From Cyrtodaria siliqua (taxonomy: Eukaryota; Mollusca; Bivalvia; Adapedonta; Hiatellidae), in NCBI GenBank assembly GCA_037043455.1, contig JAWPHD010001284.1:1-64000 (forward strand): a stretch of 64,000 nucleotides of DNA, given 5' to 3'. The translations under genes were made by a program, and so were the position numbers. Shown here piece after piece: positions 47,210 to 59,804 of the stretch; the first letter of the stretch is position 1, and each line of letters starts with the position of its first letter. Below the pieces are notes generated by a model. The model saw nothing but the letters and a program-made list of their open reading frames with translations, searched no databases and was not told the DNA's origin.

Positions 47210-49115
47210 GAGTCTTAGATTCTATATCTATGATCCTGTTACCATCCACCCGATGCAATAGACCAAGAATATTTCAATTCAAAGAATCCTTATCAAGAAT
47301 CATGACATACAGAAATGCCCACGTTTGCATTGCTGGGGATTTTAACTGTGGTAACATGGACTGGATTAGGTTATATTTTCCCCCTGGAGTGTTCAAAATT
47401 AATACTCAAAAACTGTTGGTTGATATATTAAAGCCCACAGTTTAACCCAAGTAGTGGACATTCCAACACGTCAAGACAAAACCCTAGACCTGTTCCTAAC
47501 ATACTATCCTACACATGTTAATATAATTAAAGGATTACACCCCCAATAGGAAATTCGGACCATAATATTGTTGTATCGAGTATAACATCCAACTAAATTG
47601 TATCAGGCAGACACCACATACAATTTTCTTTTACAAGAAAGCAAACACGGAAGGGCTCTAAGACCACATAAGTCAGTTTTAGGTAAGTTCCAACCATTAA
47701 CAAACAGTCAAATCCCAGTTATGATCTTTGGAATGACTTCAAGACAATTTTGCTGACAGATATTGACACTTTCATCCCAACAGAAATTACTAAACACAGC
47801 TATCCTAGGACAGAACAATAACAATACTTGTTCACAAAAGGGAAAAGTTATTCTACAAGTCACAATATCCCGACAACTAAGAACATTACAGAAAATACAG
47901 AGCATATGTCCGACAGGCTATCGTCGACTACTATTGGAGTATGTTCGGGTATCTTTACAGATGACTAGGCCGACAATGACATCTACCACAAGAATGAATG
48001 CCCTAAAACAAGTTTGTTCTTCATTAAAAGTCTAAAAGGAGGCCAATGGAGCATCCAAATAAACGTTAGTATCACTTATACACGACAGAAAGAGACATTA
48101 CAATTGAACGGAATGGTATCCAAAAGCCCCTTGATCAACTTCAAGTTCACAAGGCAGCTGGACCTGAACATCTCAGCGCACGCCTGCTAACAGAAGGTAA
48201 CACAGAGGTATTCTGAATAATTTCAGTCATTTTTACGGATAACTTTGTCCATGTGTTCAAAAATGGTGAGGAATATGACCCTAGTAACTAACGTCTCTCT
48301 GACGTGCATCTGCTACAAGACACGTGAACACATTCTTGTTAGTAACATCATGCGACATCTATCAGTTAACAATATTCTGGCCGACACGGTTTCAGAAGCC
48401 ATAGATCTCGTGAATCTCAGAGGCATCGGGTTGTGCCCTCATTCTGTCTGGTGTCTCACAGGGCTCTGTCCTTGGTCCTATCATGTATTTATTGTTTATC
48501 ATTGACCTTCCGGAGGGTATCAAGCATCGGTGCGGGAACTTGCCGATGAATGTGCATTGTATAGAAAAATCTTGTCTCGATATGCAGCAAGATCAATGCC
48601 AACTCGCACGGTGGGAAAAGGATTGGATGATGACATTTAATATGTTCAAATGTCAAACGAAGCGAATTACCAAGCAAACACTTAATACAAATATCGTACT
48701 TGACTACATGTACGTCCTCAATGGCCACGTTCTGGTTAATGTCTCCTTCACAAATATCTAGGGGGTTATATTACGCATACTTTGGACTGGGGTCCCCATA
48801 CCGATATAATATCCAGCAAGGCGGATACAACCCTGGTTTTCTTCGTCGTTATCTCAGTTTTGCCCCAAGAGTAAATGTCTACTGTTTACAAGACATTAGT
48901 TCGTTCACAGTTAAAAGATCTCTTCCAAATATGGAACCCATTTATACAATCCAATACATGCCCGTTAGAAAAAGTTCAGAGAACAGCAGTTAGATGGTCA
49001 TGTAGCTGATGGAACAATGTGAGTTTCCGAGAATAATTCCACTGTGGAATGATCTCTGCCTCCCCGCCGTATCTATTGAGACTGTGGAAGGGTTCAAATC
49101 CAAATTTTAAAATGT
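47210..49115 (+). pseudogene. Dead LINE in copy A (endonuclease + RT remnants)
   Basis: Broken frames encode an endonuclease-domain piece AHVCIAGDFNCGNMDW (about 47315-47365), then SGVSQGSVLGPIMYLLF-type RT sequence (about 48445-48500). A readout of LADE (about 48560) stands where the LADD/FADD catalytic motif belongs. These are the EN and RT of a CR1/Jockey-like LINE, which copies its RNA at a nicked target. The 5' end is missing inside the EN domain. The C-terminal part is mostly deleted (about 210 bp at 49030), leaving the FHCGMISAS segment's region. It was inherited with the duplication rather than inserted independently. Confidence 0.78.
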
Positions 49116-49675
49116 GTATGTGTTATCAGTTACAGTGTAGTGTGTTTCAAAAACATCATAGTTGCGTATGCGTATCGGTTACAGTGCAGTGTGCTTTAGA
49201 AGCACCATAGTTTCGTATGTGCTATCAGTTACGGTGTAATGTGCTCCAGAAGCACCATAGTTGCGTATGCGTTATCAGTTACGGTGTAATGTGCTCCAGA
49301 AGCACCATAGTTGCGTATGTGTTATCAGTTACAGTGTAGTGTGCTCCAGAAGCACCATAGTTTCGGATGTGGTATCAGTTACGGTGTAAAGTGCTCCAGA
49401 AGCACCATAGTTGCGTTTGTGTTATCAGTTACGGTGTAATGTGTTCCAGAAGCACCATAGTTTCGTATGTGTATCAGTTACGGTGTAATGTGCTCCAGAA
49501 GCACCATAGTTGCGTATGTGTTATCAGTTACGGTGTAATGTGCTCCAGAAGCACCATAGTTTCGTATGTGTATCAGTTACAGTGTAATGTGCACCAGAAG
49601 CACCATAGTTGCGTATGTGTTATCAGTTACAGTGTAGTGATTTTATAGAAACACCATAGTGTCGTATTAGTACAT
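49115..49675 (+). repeat. 50-bp minisatellite, copy A (about 11 units)
   Basis: The unit reads GTTATCAGTTACGGTGTAAT, then GTGCTCCAGAAGCACCATAG, then TTGCGTATGT. Starts at 49221 and 49271 give a 50-bp period. GTGCT/AGCAC forms a small inverted repeat in each unit. Toward the right, TTGCG-type 50-bp and TTTCG-type 49-bp units alternate. The repetitive 93-residue frame across it is a by-product. Confidence 0.92.
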
Positions 49676-49859
49676 GTACAATATACAAAACTCACCTGCC
49701 GCGACTTGCCTTTGACGTTCTCTTTCACGATCTGTAATAGAGAATACGTTTGATGAGTATAAACACCATTTCTATCATATTTGAGACATGTTACGTATGT
49801 TTGTCAAGAACGTTGTAACTGACATTTGCAGTGAACATACTGAACTAGTAATTGCCTAC

Positions 49860-50325
49860 CATGACGTTGCACACGAACTTAGTAGTTCAGCCTTCCTAAA
49901 CTATGTCAAACATATAAACGGAATTAAATCCATTCTGCATACGCAAATAAAAAGGCAACTGATGTAAACAATAAATATGGTATTAGCAAAATTCAAAAAC
50001 AGATGCTTTAGAATTTTAAAAATAAAGTGTTGTTTAATAAAGTTCAGAAACTGTTACATTAGAATAAAAATATTATTTGTAAAATTCATATACTGATGGT
50101 TTAGAATAAAAAGTGACATAAGTAAAATTAAGAAACATATGCTTTAGAATAGAATTGTTATTAGCAAATTCAGAAACTGATGCTTTAGAATAACAATATT
50201 AGTAGTAGAAGTCAGAAACAGATGCTTTAAAATTGGATTTCCTGTATTATAAATTAAACAGATTATATTCATTGGACTGTGCTATTGTGTGGTACATGCT
50301 GGAACCGATATATGTTAATCCTTCC
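49860..50325 (+). repeat. 42-bp minisatellite with flanks, second array of copy A
   Basis: About six to seven diverged units on AGAAACAGATGCTTTAGAAT. The left flank CATGACGTTGCACACGAACT and right flank TATTGTGTGGTACATGCTGG mirror the first array. Confidence 0.8.
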
Positions 50326-50660
50326 AATAACAACTGACAGTGTTTCAAGTTTAATTAACGTAATATAAGTAAACTCAAGCGGTATCTACACATGTGTACT
50401 TAGTTAGTTGCTCCAGAACATATTAAATTTACTTGCTTATGATAAGTTGTATAACGTAGTTTACAATACGTAGATTACAAATGGTGCTGTTCAATATACG
50501 ATATGAACTTGAATGGATAGACATTGGTAAGTGAATTTCGTGATAAACATTCACAAACGAAAGTAATGCATTGCAACTTAGGGAGAAGATATTGCTTCCA
50601 TCTTTAAGTAAGTATATATCTATAATGTATGGCGCATGACCGGTGTTATTTCTTGTAACT

Positions 50661-53353
50661 AATCCATTATATAAGGTTGCATCTATTATTCAAGTTACAC
50701 GCAACATATTTTGCGTCCACATATAGATGCTCCATTTGACAATCAAAGGCAGTTTTTGGAGATAACTTATGTTGATAAAGGCATCGATTTCATTAATTTA
50801 TCCCGTATTTTTAATGATATGCGATTGACTGACAAAATTCCAAAGTAGTTCAAGAATATTGAGACTCCTGTTATATGTTACAAGTATAAGAAATCTACTA
50901 GGAATCTTTTTTTCAATTATAATAGGATCGTTTCTGATCTTGAGATCGAGACATCTACTCCTACTGATTGAGATTGTCAAAATTCTAAATTTGGTTACGA
51001 ACCTGCCTGTCACATTCTTACTGGAAATCTTGATGTAATTGAGGATAAGAGGATTCGGCATTTAATTGCGACAGGGCCTAAGTATCGCCTTCCATCTGAT
51101 ATTGATTTTAATGCCTGTCGCAATGAAATTGCGGGTTCTTTAACGGATTTCTGTACAAAGTGGTGTAAGCGAGAAAAAGCAGATAAACATGCACTTACTG
51201 ATTGAATGAAAACTATTTCAGAAATTGTTGAATTACGTATTTTATTATAAAAATCAAATCCATCCCCGCTTCCACGGCCTTCTACTTACAATTTACGGCA
51301 CCTTAAGAAGGGTATTAATAATTTACATACTAAAGTTGCTCAGTTCCAGCAGACAAAGCTTCCAACAATATAATTATTGTCTGACGACTACATTATATCA
51401 ATACTTTGAATGCTGAGCTAGCGAGCACTTATGCTTATCTGACTACATCTCTGCTGGAGACGGACATTGTTTCCCAGCATGTGACCTTTATGGAGACTAT
51501 AAAGGTTTCTGTAATTAGTAAGCAGACGAAGCTCCCAACAATGTACTGGATACCCAAACTTCAAAAAATTCCTTACAAAGCACGTTTTATCGCTAATTCT
51601 AGTTCATGTACCACGACCAATATATCAAAACTATTGACTTCCTGACTTTCCGCGATTAAAGAACATATTGTAAAATATTGCGGAAAGGCCTTCGATAACT
51701 CAGGAATCAATCTGTTTTGGTCTATCAAAAACTCTGGAGAAGTTCTTGACAAACTACGGTGTAAGCATTTTCATGCCTCTTCTCTAAGCACCTACGACTT
51801 TTCTACACTGTATACTACACTACCACATAATCTTATCAAAGAAAAATTGCTTCAGCTTATTCAGAAAACATTTGCTAGAGAAGGTACAACTTTTCTAGCT
51901 TGTAATAATGTCAGGGCTTTCTTTACTAACGCCCCCATTGATAAGTATAACTTGTGGACTTGTACTGATGTTTGCAGAGCCTTATCTTTTCTTCTGGATA
52001 ACATCTTTATAAGATACGGTAAAACTGTTTACCGCCAGGTTGTTGGTATTCCTATGGGTACTAACTGTGCGCCACTTGTTGCAGATTTGTTTTTGTACTG
52101 CTATGAAAGAGATTTTATGTTGAGTTTGTCACCTGCTAGCCAGGGTGAAATTATTGATGCCTTTAATAATACTTCTCGGTATCTTGATGACATACTCAAT
52201 ATTGATAATCCGTTCTTTGCTCATATGGTTACTAACATTTATCCACCAGAGCTCACGTTGAATAAAGCCAACAGTTCGGATACAGTAGCAGCATTTCTCG
52301 ATCTTCATCTCTCGATTTCAAATGATTGTATTCATACTAAAATATATGATAAGAGAGATGATTTCAATTTAACATCGTTAACTGTCCACACCTGGATGGA
52401 GATGTACCTCGTGCTACCTCATACGGGGTGTATATCTCCCAGCTCATTCGATTGGCTAGAGCGTGTAATGATGTTATAGACTTCAGTGATCGAAATCAAG
52501 GTATAACAAGTAAACTTCTTCAGCAGGGCTTTCGTTATCACAAACTACGTAGATCTTTCTCTAAATTCTACCGCCGTAACGAGGGCCTGCTGGAAAAGTA
52601 CAACACCAACCTTAAGACACTTCTGCGACTAGGCATATCACAACCCTCATTTTATGGAGATGTGGTCTATAAACTTCGAAAATTAAAGGGGTCTGACGGG
52701 TTTCCTGACCGCTTTACAAATTTAATCAGGAAGTTCGTCAGAAAAGGTTATAACCCTTTGGTTTTACAGCGCACTGCATGTTTAGTGCTTGACCCCTCTA
52801 CAGTCAGTCATTACGCTTCACTTTTCACTTGTGCGATGACTGGACTACCTCTTGGGACTCTATGATTGTACCTACTGAAACCCCAACTAAGGGAGTTGGG
52901 TGCATGAGCTTTCGTCCCTCGGATTTATTGTCGTACCCTAGATTGGTTTTCTCTTCAACTGCAACTACTGTGGTTGTTCAGTACGATTCTGGATACATCC
53001 TGATATGTTTATTATTTTGTATGTGTTTCTTTAGTTAGTTTCTCAGGATGTGGACTTTATTGTTAGAGAATTCCTTTTGATTGGCTGTAGTTTTGTTTAC
53101 ACTGTCTTGTCTATTTAGGCGTTGACGACAGAATAATAGCGAGGAGTGTGCGCATATAAAATCGATTCAAGCTAACCAGTAGGCCTTATTGCCTACTGAC
53201 CGTTCCAAGTCGGTAACTCTGTCTTCACCACCATTTCTGTTGTTTTTTGTCTCTTTAATTGTATTTCCAAGTCCTTGTTTGCAGTACAGTGTAGTTCTAC
53301 GATGTCATTGCGCTCGGACGCTGTGGTTTCTATAGGACCCTATATCTCATTTT
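50661..53353 (+). mobile_element. PLE-type retroelement insertion in copy A
   Basis: Copy B reads straight through the site (CTTGTAACT then TACATGTAGC at 61468-61486). Copy A has 2.69 kb between CTTGTAACT (ends 50660) and TACATGTAGC (53354). The insert holds an RT gene relic and a 3' region with GACCGTTCCAAGTCGGTAAC (about 53197), the same landmark as in the minus-strand copies. No clear target duplication is visible. Insertion after duplication is the simplest reading; precise loss from B is the alternative. Confidence 0.8.
50700..52864 (+). pseudogene. PLE-type reverse transcriptase, endonuclease not seen
   Basis: This is the best RT copy in the window, read across stops. In order it shows GYEPACHILTGNLD (about 50995), GPKYRLPSDIDF (about 51075), VPADKASNNIIIV (about 51343-51381), PTMYWIPKLQKIPYKARFIA (about 51537-51595), STLYTTLPHNLIKEKL (about 51800), VGIPMGTNCAPLVADLF (about 52042-52092), the catalytic YLDD (52180-52191), FLDLHLS and KIYDKRDDFN. 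The C-terminal third continues in another frame (52428-52865) after a frameshift near 52425. The RT motif order resembles Penelope-like RTs, but no GIY-YIG endonuclease follows. In-frame stops include TGA at 51382, shared with the minus-strand relic. Non-functional. Confidence 0.75.
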
Positions 53354-54300
53354 TACATGTAGCTGCATTGTGCGACAATACTCAAAATGATATACAAATA
53401 AGTATCAGCCATATATTTTCTTCGCCAGTAAGTTATTTGGTATGTCATATTCCATTGTAAATAAGCTGGATATATCAAAGCAATGATGTTGCAAACGAAC
53501 GTTTATTAACACATTTGTAAAGAGCAACACTCAGTCTAAGCTAACTGAAAATGAAACAGGTCCACTATTTTAGTTAATGTTAACTTAATTATTTTTATAT
53601 TTTTCCTTGCATGATATGTCCGCAATAACCCCACAAGTCTAATTTGATAAGTATTTGCTCACAAATAAACGTTATGAAGGTACACTGTACCAGCGACAGA
53701 TTTTTCATATTGTGTTACTCTTTTTTGAGAAATAGTGTTAAGATGATGGCCTAGGGCGTAAGACAAAGTTGCACCATCTAATAATACTGAATCTGCTTAT
53801 TTTCTCTCTTGTTTGCGTTCGTTGCTTCCAAGGTTTCCACACCCGTTTTAGTATATATTATAAATGTATGTTATGTTTCTTTTTTGCCAATAATGTCTTA
53901 ATGGTTTTGAAAAATATAAAATGACGTTAATTTGACTCAAGTTGTCAACTGTATCTAGTAAATCAATTATTTTCGTTTGTAATCACGTTTTAATAAAATT
54001 AACGAGAAGTTTCTACGACCACTAAACGCATCCATACAACTGAATGAAAAACAGTAGTAACCATGTACCGAACTTTTAGTACATGTGCATGTTAGTATTA
54101 TCGGTTCATTATGTAAATTATGACAAGCCTGCATTATGTTATCTTTACATGTTGAAACCATTTTAAACAAGTTCCACAAGTTGCACCAATGTAGAGGAGC
54201 CCCTCTGTGAAAGCGATCAAAATTCATTTTATATAATTATGTTGTGCCTCAAGTCCATAAATAACCTTACCAAATGAGAACTAAACGTAGTTTTCAGTAA
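53354..54300. other. Duplicated non-coding DNA (copy A, right part)
   Basis: Collinear with 61477-62580. It has no frame I would call a gene, although both copies keep AATAAACGTTAT and GGTTTCCACACCCGTTTT. Confidence 0.6.
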
Positions 54301-55345
54301 AAACGCATGTCTCGCCCACCGTTGAAAGGACCATAAATCAGCCGAAAATCATTCAGCTGGAACACAACTATGATATAGGCAACAAGCCTTGGTAATGATA
54401 ATCCCTACCAAGTTTCGTTGAAATCCGGCAAGGGGATCAGGAGAAGTAGTCGGGACAGTTTGTTTATAGAAACTTTAAAGGGCCTAAACTCTGCCAAAAA
54501 ATCATTAAACTGGAGCACGGCGATAACATACGCAACTTGGTTGGTACTGATCGTACCTGCAACGTCTCGTTGAAACCCAACCAAGGGTTCATGAGAACGT
54601 CCGGAAAATGAGTTTGGTAAAGATCGGATCAAAAATGAAGGCGCTATCCTCTTAACGAGGCAAATTAGAGAATTTGTAATTAAATCAAAGGCCATAAATA
54701 CGATCTAGCAGGTTGTCAAACTTGTCGAGGTTTTATTGATATTAACAATCTTTGCAAGTTTGATAAAGATACAATAATAAATGAAAGTGTTAGAGTGGTC
54801 ACAAAGCAGACAATGGCATTTTTCAGCAAAACAAGTCCAATAACTTTTATAGACATTAACAATCAGTGCATGTTTGGTAAAGATCCACAAATAAATTAAG
54901 GTGCTAGAGTCGTCACAAGGCAGAAAATGGCATTTTTAAGCAAAACAAAGGCAATAACTCTAGTGTTGATAATTCGATCTAGCTAGATCAAATAATAAAT
55001 GAAAGTCCTACAGTGGGCACAATACAGAACATGGCATTTTTTAGCAAATCGAGGGCCATAACTCTGTTGAAAATGAATCTGATCGGGCTGGTTTTCTAAC
55101 TTAAGCGGGCTTTCAACGATATTACCAATCTGATCAAGGTTTGTAAAGATAAAAAAATAAATGAACGTGTAAGAGTGTTCACAAGGCAGAAAATGCCATT
55201 TTTCGGAAAAACAAGGGCCATAACTCTGGTGTTACTGATCCGATCTAGCTAATTTTCAAACTTTTCCGAGCGTTCATTGATATTAACAATTTATTTAAGT
55301 TTGGTAAAGATCAAATAATAAATAAGCGTGCTAGAGTGGTCACAG
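54300..55345. repeat. Two satellite families in copy A
   Basis: About 54300-54600 holds units of the AAATCCGGC / CTGGAGCACGGCGATAACAT family. From about 54610 it switches to minus-oriented 162-bp units (GAGTGGTCACAAAGCAGACA, GGGCCATAACTCTG, GATATTAACAATCT). The join coincides with an ~840 bp deletion relative to copy B. The same landmarks in B are at 62890 and 63750. Confidence 0.8.
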
Positions 55346-55655
55346 AGCAAAACATGTGACGTCACAACTTGCCTTTTATTCACATGTGTTGTTGTTGTTA
55401 GTTTCTGTGCGAATTTGTGGTTGAATGTGGTACTTGAATGATACATTTCCTGTTAGACATTTATATCTACCTTTAAGTGAAAAAATGGGCAAAGCGGTAA
55501 GAGGTTCTTTCCAGACTGTTTAAACATAGTAATCAATTAACAATTTAGAAATGAACATTATGTTTGGCTGAATAAAGATGTATTTAAATATGTTTTGGAT
55601 ACATATATAAACTATTTATTGAATGCTGCATTTCCTATTCCCATTTATTATACAA
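55345..55655. other. Unique spacer between copies A and B
   Basis: No similarity seen elsewhere in the window and no gene. Confidence 0.4.
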
Positions 55656-55855
55656 ACCAATGAATGAATGAATGAATGAACAAACGAAAGAACGAACGTA
55701 CGTACGTACGTACGGAAGGACGGACGGACGGACATGGCTGGATGGATGAATGAATGAATGAATGAATGAATGAATGAATGAATGAATGAATGAATGAATG
55801 AATGAATGAATGAATGAATGAATGAATGAATGAATGAATGAATGAATGTATTAAT
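55655..55855. repeat. GAATGAAT / GTAC / GGAC microsatellite block
   Basis: A compound block: (AATG)n, then (CGTA)n (about 55694-55714), (CGGA)n (about 55716-55733), and a long uninterrupted (GAAT)n at about 55745-55848. It sits exactly upstream of copy B. Confidence 0.95.
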
Positions 55856-56789
55856 TAATTACTGGATATGCATAAATAAAGGAAAACATAAATATATATA
55901 AACAAATAAATAAATTTGAGTCACGAATTATAATATTTTGGAAGAAGTATATTTCTCCAATCACTTGCGACTCATACTTTATTCATCATGGACATCAATT
56001 CTAAAATAGTATTTAGTGCTATTATTATTTAAACAAAACATAGTAATGTCTCATTATTTCAATTTGTCGATTAAAGTAAGTATGTGCATATTACAACTTA
56101 CATGTGATCTGTATACAAACTATGAGAAGCAAGAGGAGTTATTAAAACATTTAGCCGTTATTAGAAATCCTTGTTAAATTATTGGAACATTAAGGAACAT
56201 GGAAGAGTTTGACGGATGAAAATGTAAAGGTTACGGATCTTAGAAATAAAGAGTTCTATGTGGCATTAGTATTGACGACGCAGAGTGTAACCAAGGAGGT
56301 GAACTATTTATTTTATGTGTTTTTACTAAAAAGCTCATTTGAAAATTATATTACAATACCATTCTGTGAAAACGAAATAAGACCTTTTTAGTTTTAATTA
56401 GATGTACTAAATAGGCTCGTATTAAAGATCGACCAGGAATACTATTCGCAAATTATAGGAAGATTAAAAGTGGTCCAGCACTATACAAAGGCATCTAATT
56501 ATAGACCACCAGTAAAGTAAAATAAAACCCAATTAAAATGAATACAAATGTAGATGAGCACAAAATATCCAACGTGATATAATTAACAGATATGATTAAT
56601 GATATGACTGGATTATGAATTTCATACCATTCGTATGGGATGAAAATATAATGATTTGTATTGGATGTGTGAGGAGACAATGTACGGTCACCACCTGGCA
56701 CTTCAAACAAAACAACACCACTGTGATAATAAAAGTAGTTATACAAGACGAACAGGACGATGAGAAATAAACATATTGGAGCTAGTTTT

Positions 56790-57110
56790 CTGCCATGACT
56801 GTGCACATGCATTTAGTTCATCAGTCTTAATGAACTAGGTCAATTTCAAACGGGATTAAATACATACAGCAAACGCAAAGAAAAAAGACGCAAATGATGC
56901 GAACAATAAAACTGCAATTAGTACAATTCAGAAACAGGTGCTTTAAAATAAATATGTTATTAGTAAAATTCAGAAACTGCTGCTTTAGAATAAAACTGAT
57001 ATTGGTACATTTCAGAAACAGATGCTATAGAATTCGATATGCTGTATTAAATATGCAGCTTGTATAAAGTCGACGGTGTTATTGTGTGGTACATGCAGGA
57101 ACTGATACAC
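56790..57110 (+). repeat. 42-bp minisatellite, first array of copy B
   Basis: About three units, against about five in the matching array of copy A, with the same flanks (GAACTAGGTCAATTTCAAAC before, TATTGTGTGGTACATGCAGG after). Copy number has changed since duplication. Confidence 0.8.
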
Positions 57111-57439
57111 GTTATTCCATTTTCTTTACGCCGCTTTACCTCATAATATTCAAAATTAGTTATGCACACTACACATGCATACGACAATATATCAACGATT
57201 GTTCCATCGTAAATCAGATGGGACGGTATCACTACTCACTGGTACAAGTCTTTAGTATACTTCAAGATGTGTTTACACACACTATTTAAAGTTATTAAGC
57301 CCTTTATTTAAAAAATCTCATATGCAAATAGTAATGCAATACTATGTGGAAAGCAAATTAAAGGCCAGTTAGTATTTATGAGAGATATTAAAGAGATTCG
57401 TATCGAAGATCCGTAAGAAATAATATTAAAAATGTGGGG

Positions 57440-59760
57440 GAAGTGAGTCCAAGATTCTATATCTATGATCCTGTTACCATCCACCCGATGCAATAGACCC
57501 AGAATATTTCAATCAAAGAATCCTTATCAAGAATCATGACATACGGAAATGCCCACGTTTGCATTGCTGGGGATTTTAACTGTGGTGACATGGACTGGAT
57601 AAGGTTGTATGATCCCCCTGGTGTGTTCAAAATGAATACTCAAAAAGTATTGGTTGATATCTTAAAGACCACAGTTTAACCCAAGCAGTGGACATTCTAA
57701 CACGTCAAGACAAAACCATAGATCTGTTTCTAACATACAATCCTACACATGTTAATATAACAAAAGGACTACACCCGCAATAGGAAATTCGGACCATGAT
57801 ATTGTTTATATCGAGTATAACATCCAGGCAAATTGTATCAGGCAGACACCACATACAATTTTCTTTTACAAGAAATCCAAAACGGAAGGGCTCTAAGACC
57901 ACATACGGCAGCATTAGGTATGTTCCAACCATTAACAAACAGTCAAAACCCAGTTATGATCTTTGGAATGACTTCAAGACAATTTTGCTGACAGATATTG
58001 ACACTTTCATCCCAACAAAAAATACTAAACACAGCTATCCTAGGACAGAACAATAACAATATTTCTTCACAAAAGGGAAAATTTATTCTATAAGTCACAA
58101 TGACCCGACAACTAAAAACATTACAGAACATACAGAGCATATATCCAGAAGGCTATAGGCTATTGGAGTATGTTTCGGGTATCTTTACAGATGACTAGGC
58201 CGACAATGACATCTACCACAAAAATGAAGGCCATAAAATATGTTGTTTCTTCATTAAAAGTCTAAAAAGGAGGCCAATGGAGCTCCCAAATAAACGTTAG
58301 TATACCTTATGAACGACAGAAAGAGACATAATTTCAATTGAACGGAATGGTGTCCAAAAGCTCCTTGATAAACGTCAAGTTCACAAGGCAGCTGGACCTG
58401 AAAATCTAAGCGCACGCCTGTTATCAGAAGGTAACACAGAGGTATTCGGAATAATAATTTAGTCATCTTTAACACTTCAGTCAGTCAAAGCGTTGTTACA
58501 GATGACTGGATTACGGATAACGTTGTCCATGTGTTCAAATATGGTGAGGAATATGACACTAGTAACTAACGTCTCTCTGACGTACATCTGCTGCAAGAGA
58601 CGTGAACACATTCTTGTTAGTAACATCATGCGATATCTATCAGTTAACAATATTCTGGCCGACACGGTTTCAGAGGCCATAGATCTTGTGAATCTCACAG
58701 GCATCAGATTTTGCCCTCATTGTGTCTGGCGTCTCACAGGGCTCTGTCCTTGGTCCTATCATGTATTTATTGTTTATCATTGACCTTCCGGCGGGTATCA
58801 AGACATCGGTGCGAGTACTTGCCGATGACTGTGCATTGTATAGCAAAATTTTGTCTCGATATGCAGCAAGATCTAAACCAAATGGCACGGTGGGAAAAGG
58901 ATTGGATGATGGAATTTAATATGATCAAATGTCAAACCAAGCGAATTACCAAGCACAAAGCTAATACAAATATCGTACTTGACTACATGTACGTCCTTAA
59001 TGGCCACGTTCTGGTTAATGTCTCCTCCACAAGTATCTAGGGGATTATATTACGGATATTGTGTACTGGGGTCCCCATACCGATATAATATCCAGCAAGG
59101 CGAATACAACCCTGGTTTTTTTTCGTCGTTATTTCAGTTTTGCCCCCAGAGTAAATAAGTCTACTGTGTTCAAGACATTAGTTTGTTCACAGTTAAAAAA
59201 TGTCTATATATGGAGCCCATTTACAGAATCCAATACATGCCCGTTAGAAAAAGTCCAGAGAACAGCAGTTAGATGGTCATGTAGCAGATGGAACAATGTG
59301 AGTTACGTAGGGGAAAAGCTCAGTGATCTTAACTGGCCGACATTCGAATTCCGTTGCAATCAAGCGAGCCTTTCATTATTCTATGAAATCCATAATAACC
59401 AGGTTATTATAGACAAGGATAAGTTCCTTCTAGATCCCACTTTCCGTAGAATGAGAGCAAATCATGACCTAGTGTCTATACTGATACACTCAAATACTCA
59501 TACTTTCCGATATTAATTCCACTGTGGAATGATCTCTGCCTCGCCGCCGTATCTATTGAGACTGTAGTAGGGTTCAATCCAAAATTTAAAATACTAAGGC
59601 AGAGTTTAACAGTAAAATTCTGTGACCTACTCCTTGTAAATAGTGTACATAGTACATAACAGGTGGCCGAGTCAGTTGTCATATATCTCTTATTTGTGTT
59701 TGATATTTAGATTGTAAATAAATACTTTAACATGCCACCAACCAAACAAATATGATCCTA
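57440..59760 (+). pseudogene. LINE in copy B (endonuclease + RT, longer 3' part)
   Basis: A better-preserved sister of the copy A LINE. It encodes AHVCIAGDFNCGDMDW (EN domain, about 57555-57600), SGVSQGSVLGPIMYLLFIID (from about 58725) and VRVLADDCALYS (about 58809-58845), with the catalytic Asp pair intact. After a frameshift it reads LNQMARWEKDWMMEFNMIKC (about 58870-58930), then FFRRYFSFAPRVNKS and LEKVQRTAVRWS (about 59120-59290) and LSDLNWPTFEFRC (about 59325). The motif set is that of CR1/Jockey-type LINEs. The EN domain is 5'-truncated and several stops and frameshifts remain, so it is inactive. Confidence 0.82.
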
Positions 59761-59804
59761 TAGGATCTTGTGCATTATATAGCATGTATATGGAAAGAAG
59801 GTTA

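Larger units (their letters stand above)
45627..55345 (+). repeat. Segmental duplication copy A
   Basis: Sequence from GAAAACATAAATATATATAA (45627) onward is collinear with copy B from 55882. The matched blocks are 45627-50660 with 55882-61476, 53354-54600 with 61477-62905, and 54610-54850 with 63750-64000. By eye similarity is about 90% or better in many stretches. Relative to B, copy A carries the 2.7 kb insertion at 50661-53353. It lacks about 210 bp (B 59300-59510), about 235 bp (B 59600-59835) and about 840 bp (B 62905-63750). Confidence 0.88.

Noticed and set aside
49367..49648. 93-residue frame with repeated YQLRCNVLQKHHSCVCVI blocks
   Set aside because: It is the translation of the 50-bp minisatellite. 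The period is not a multiple of three, and the blocks arise from alternating 50- and 49-bp units.
45627..50660. Copies A and B as two independent insertions of one transposon
   Set aside because: They share not only elements but also flanking satellites and unique DNA in the same order for ~9 kb, which fits duplication better. The shared (GAAT)n border keeps some doubt.
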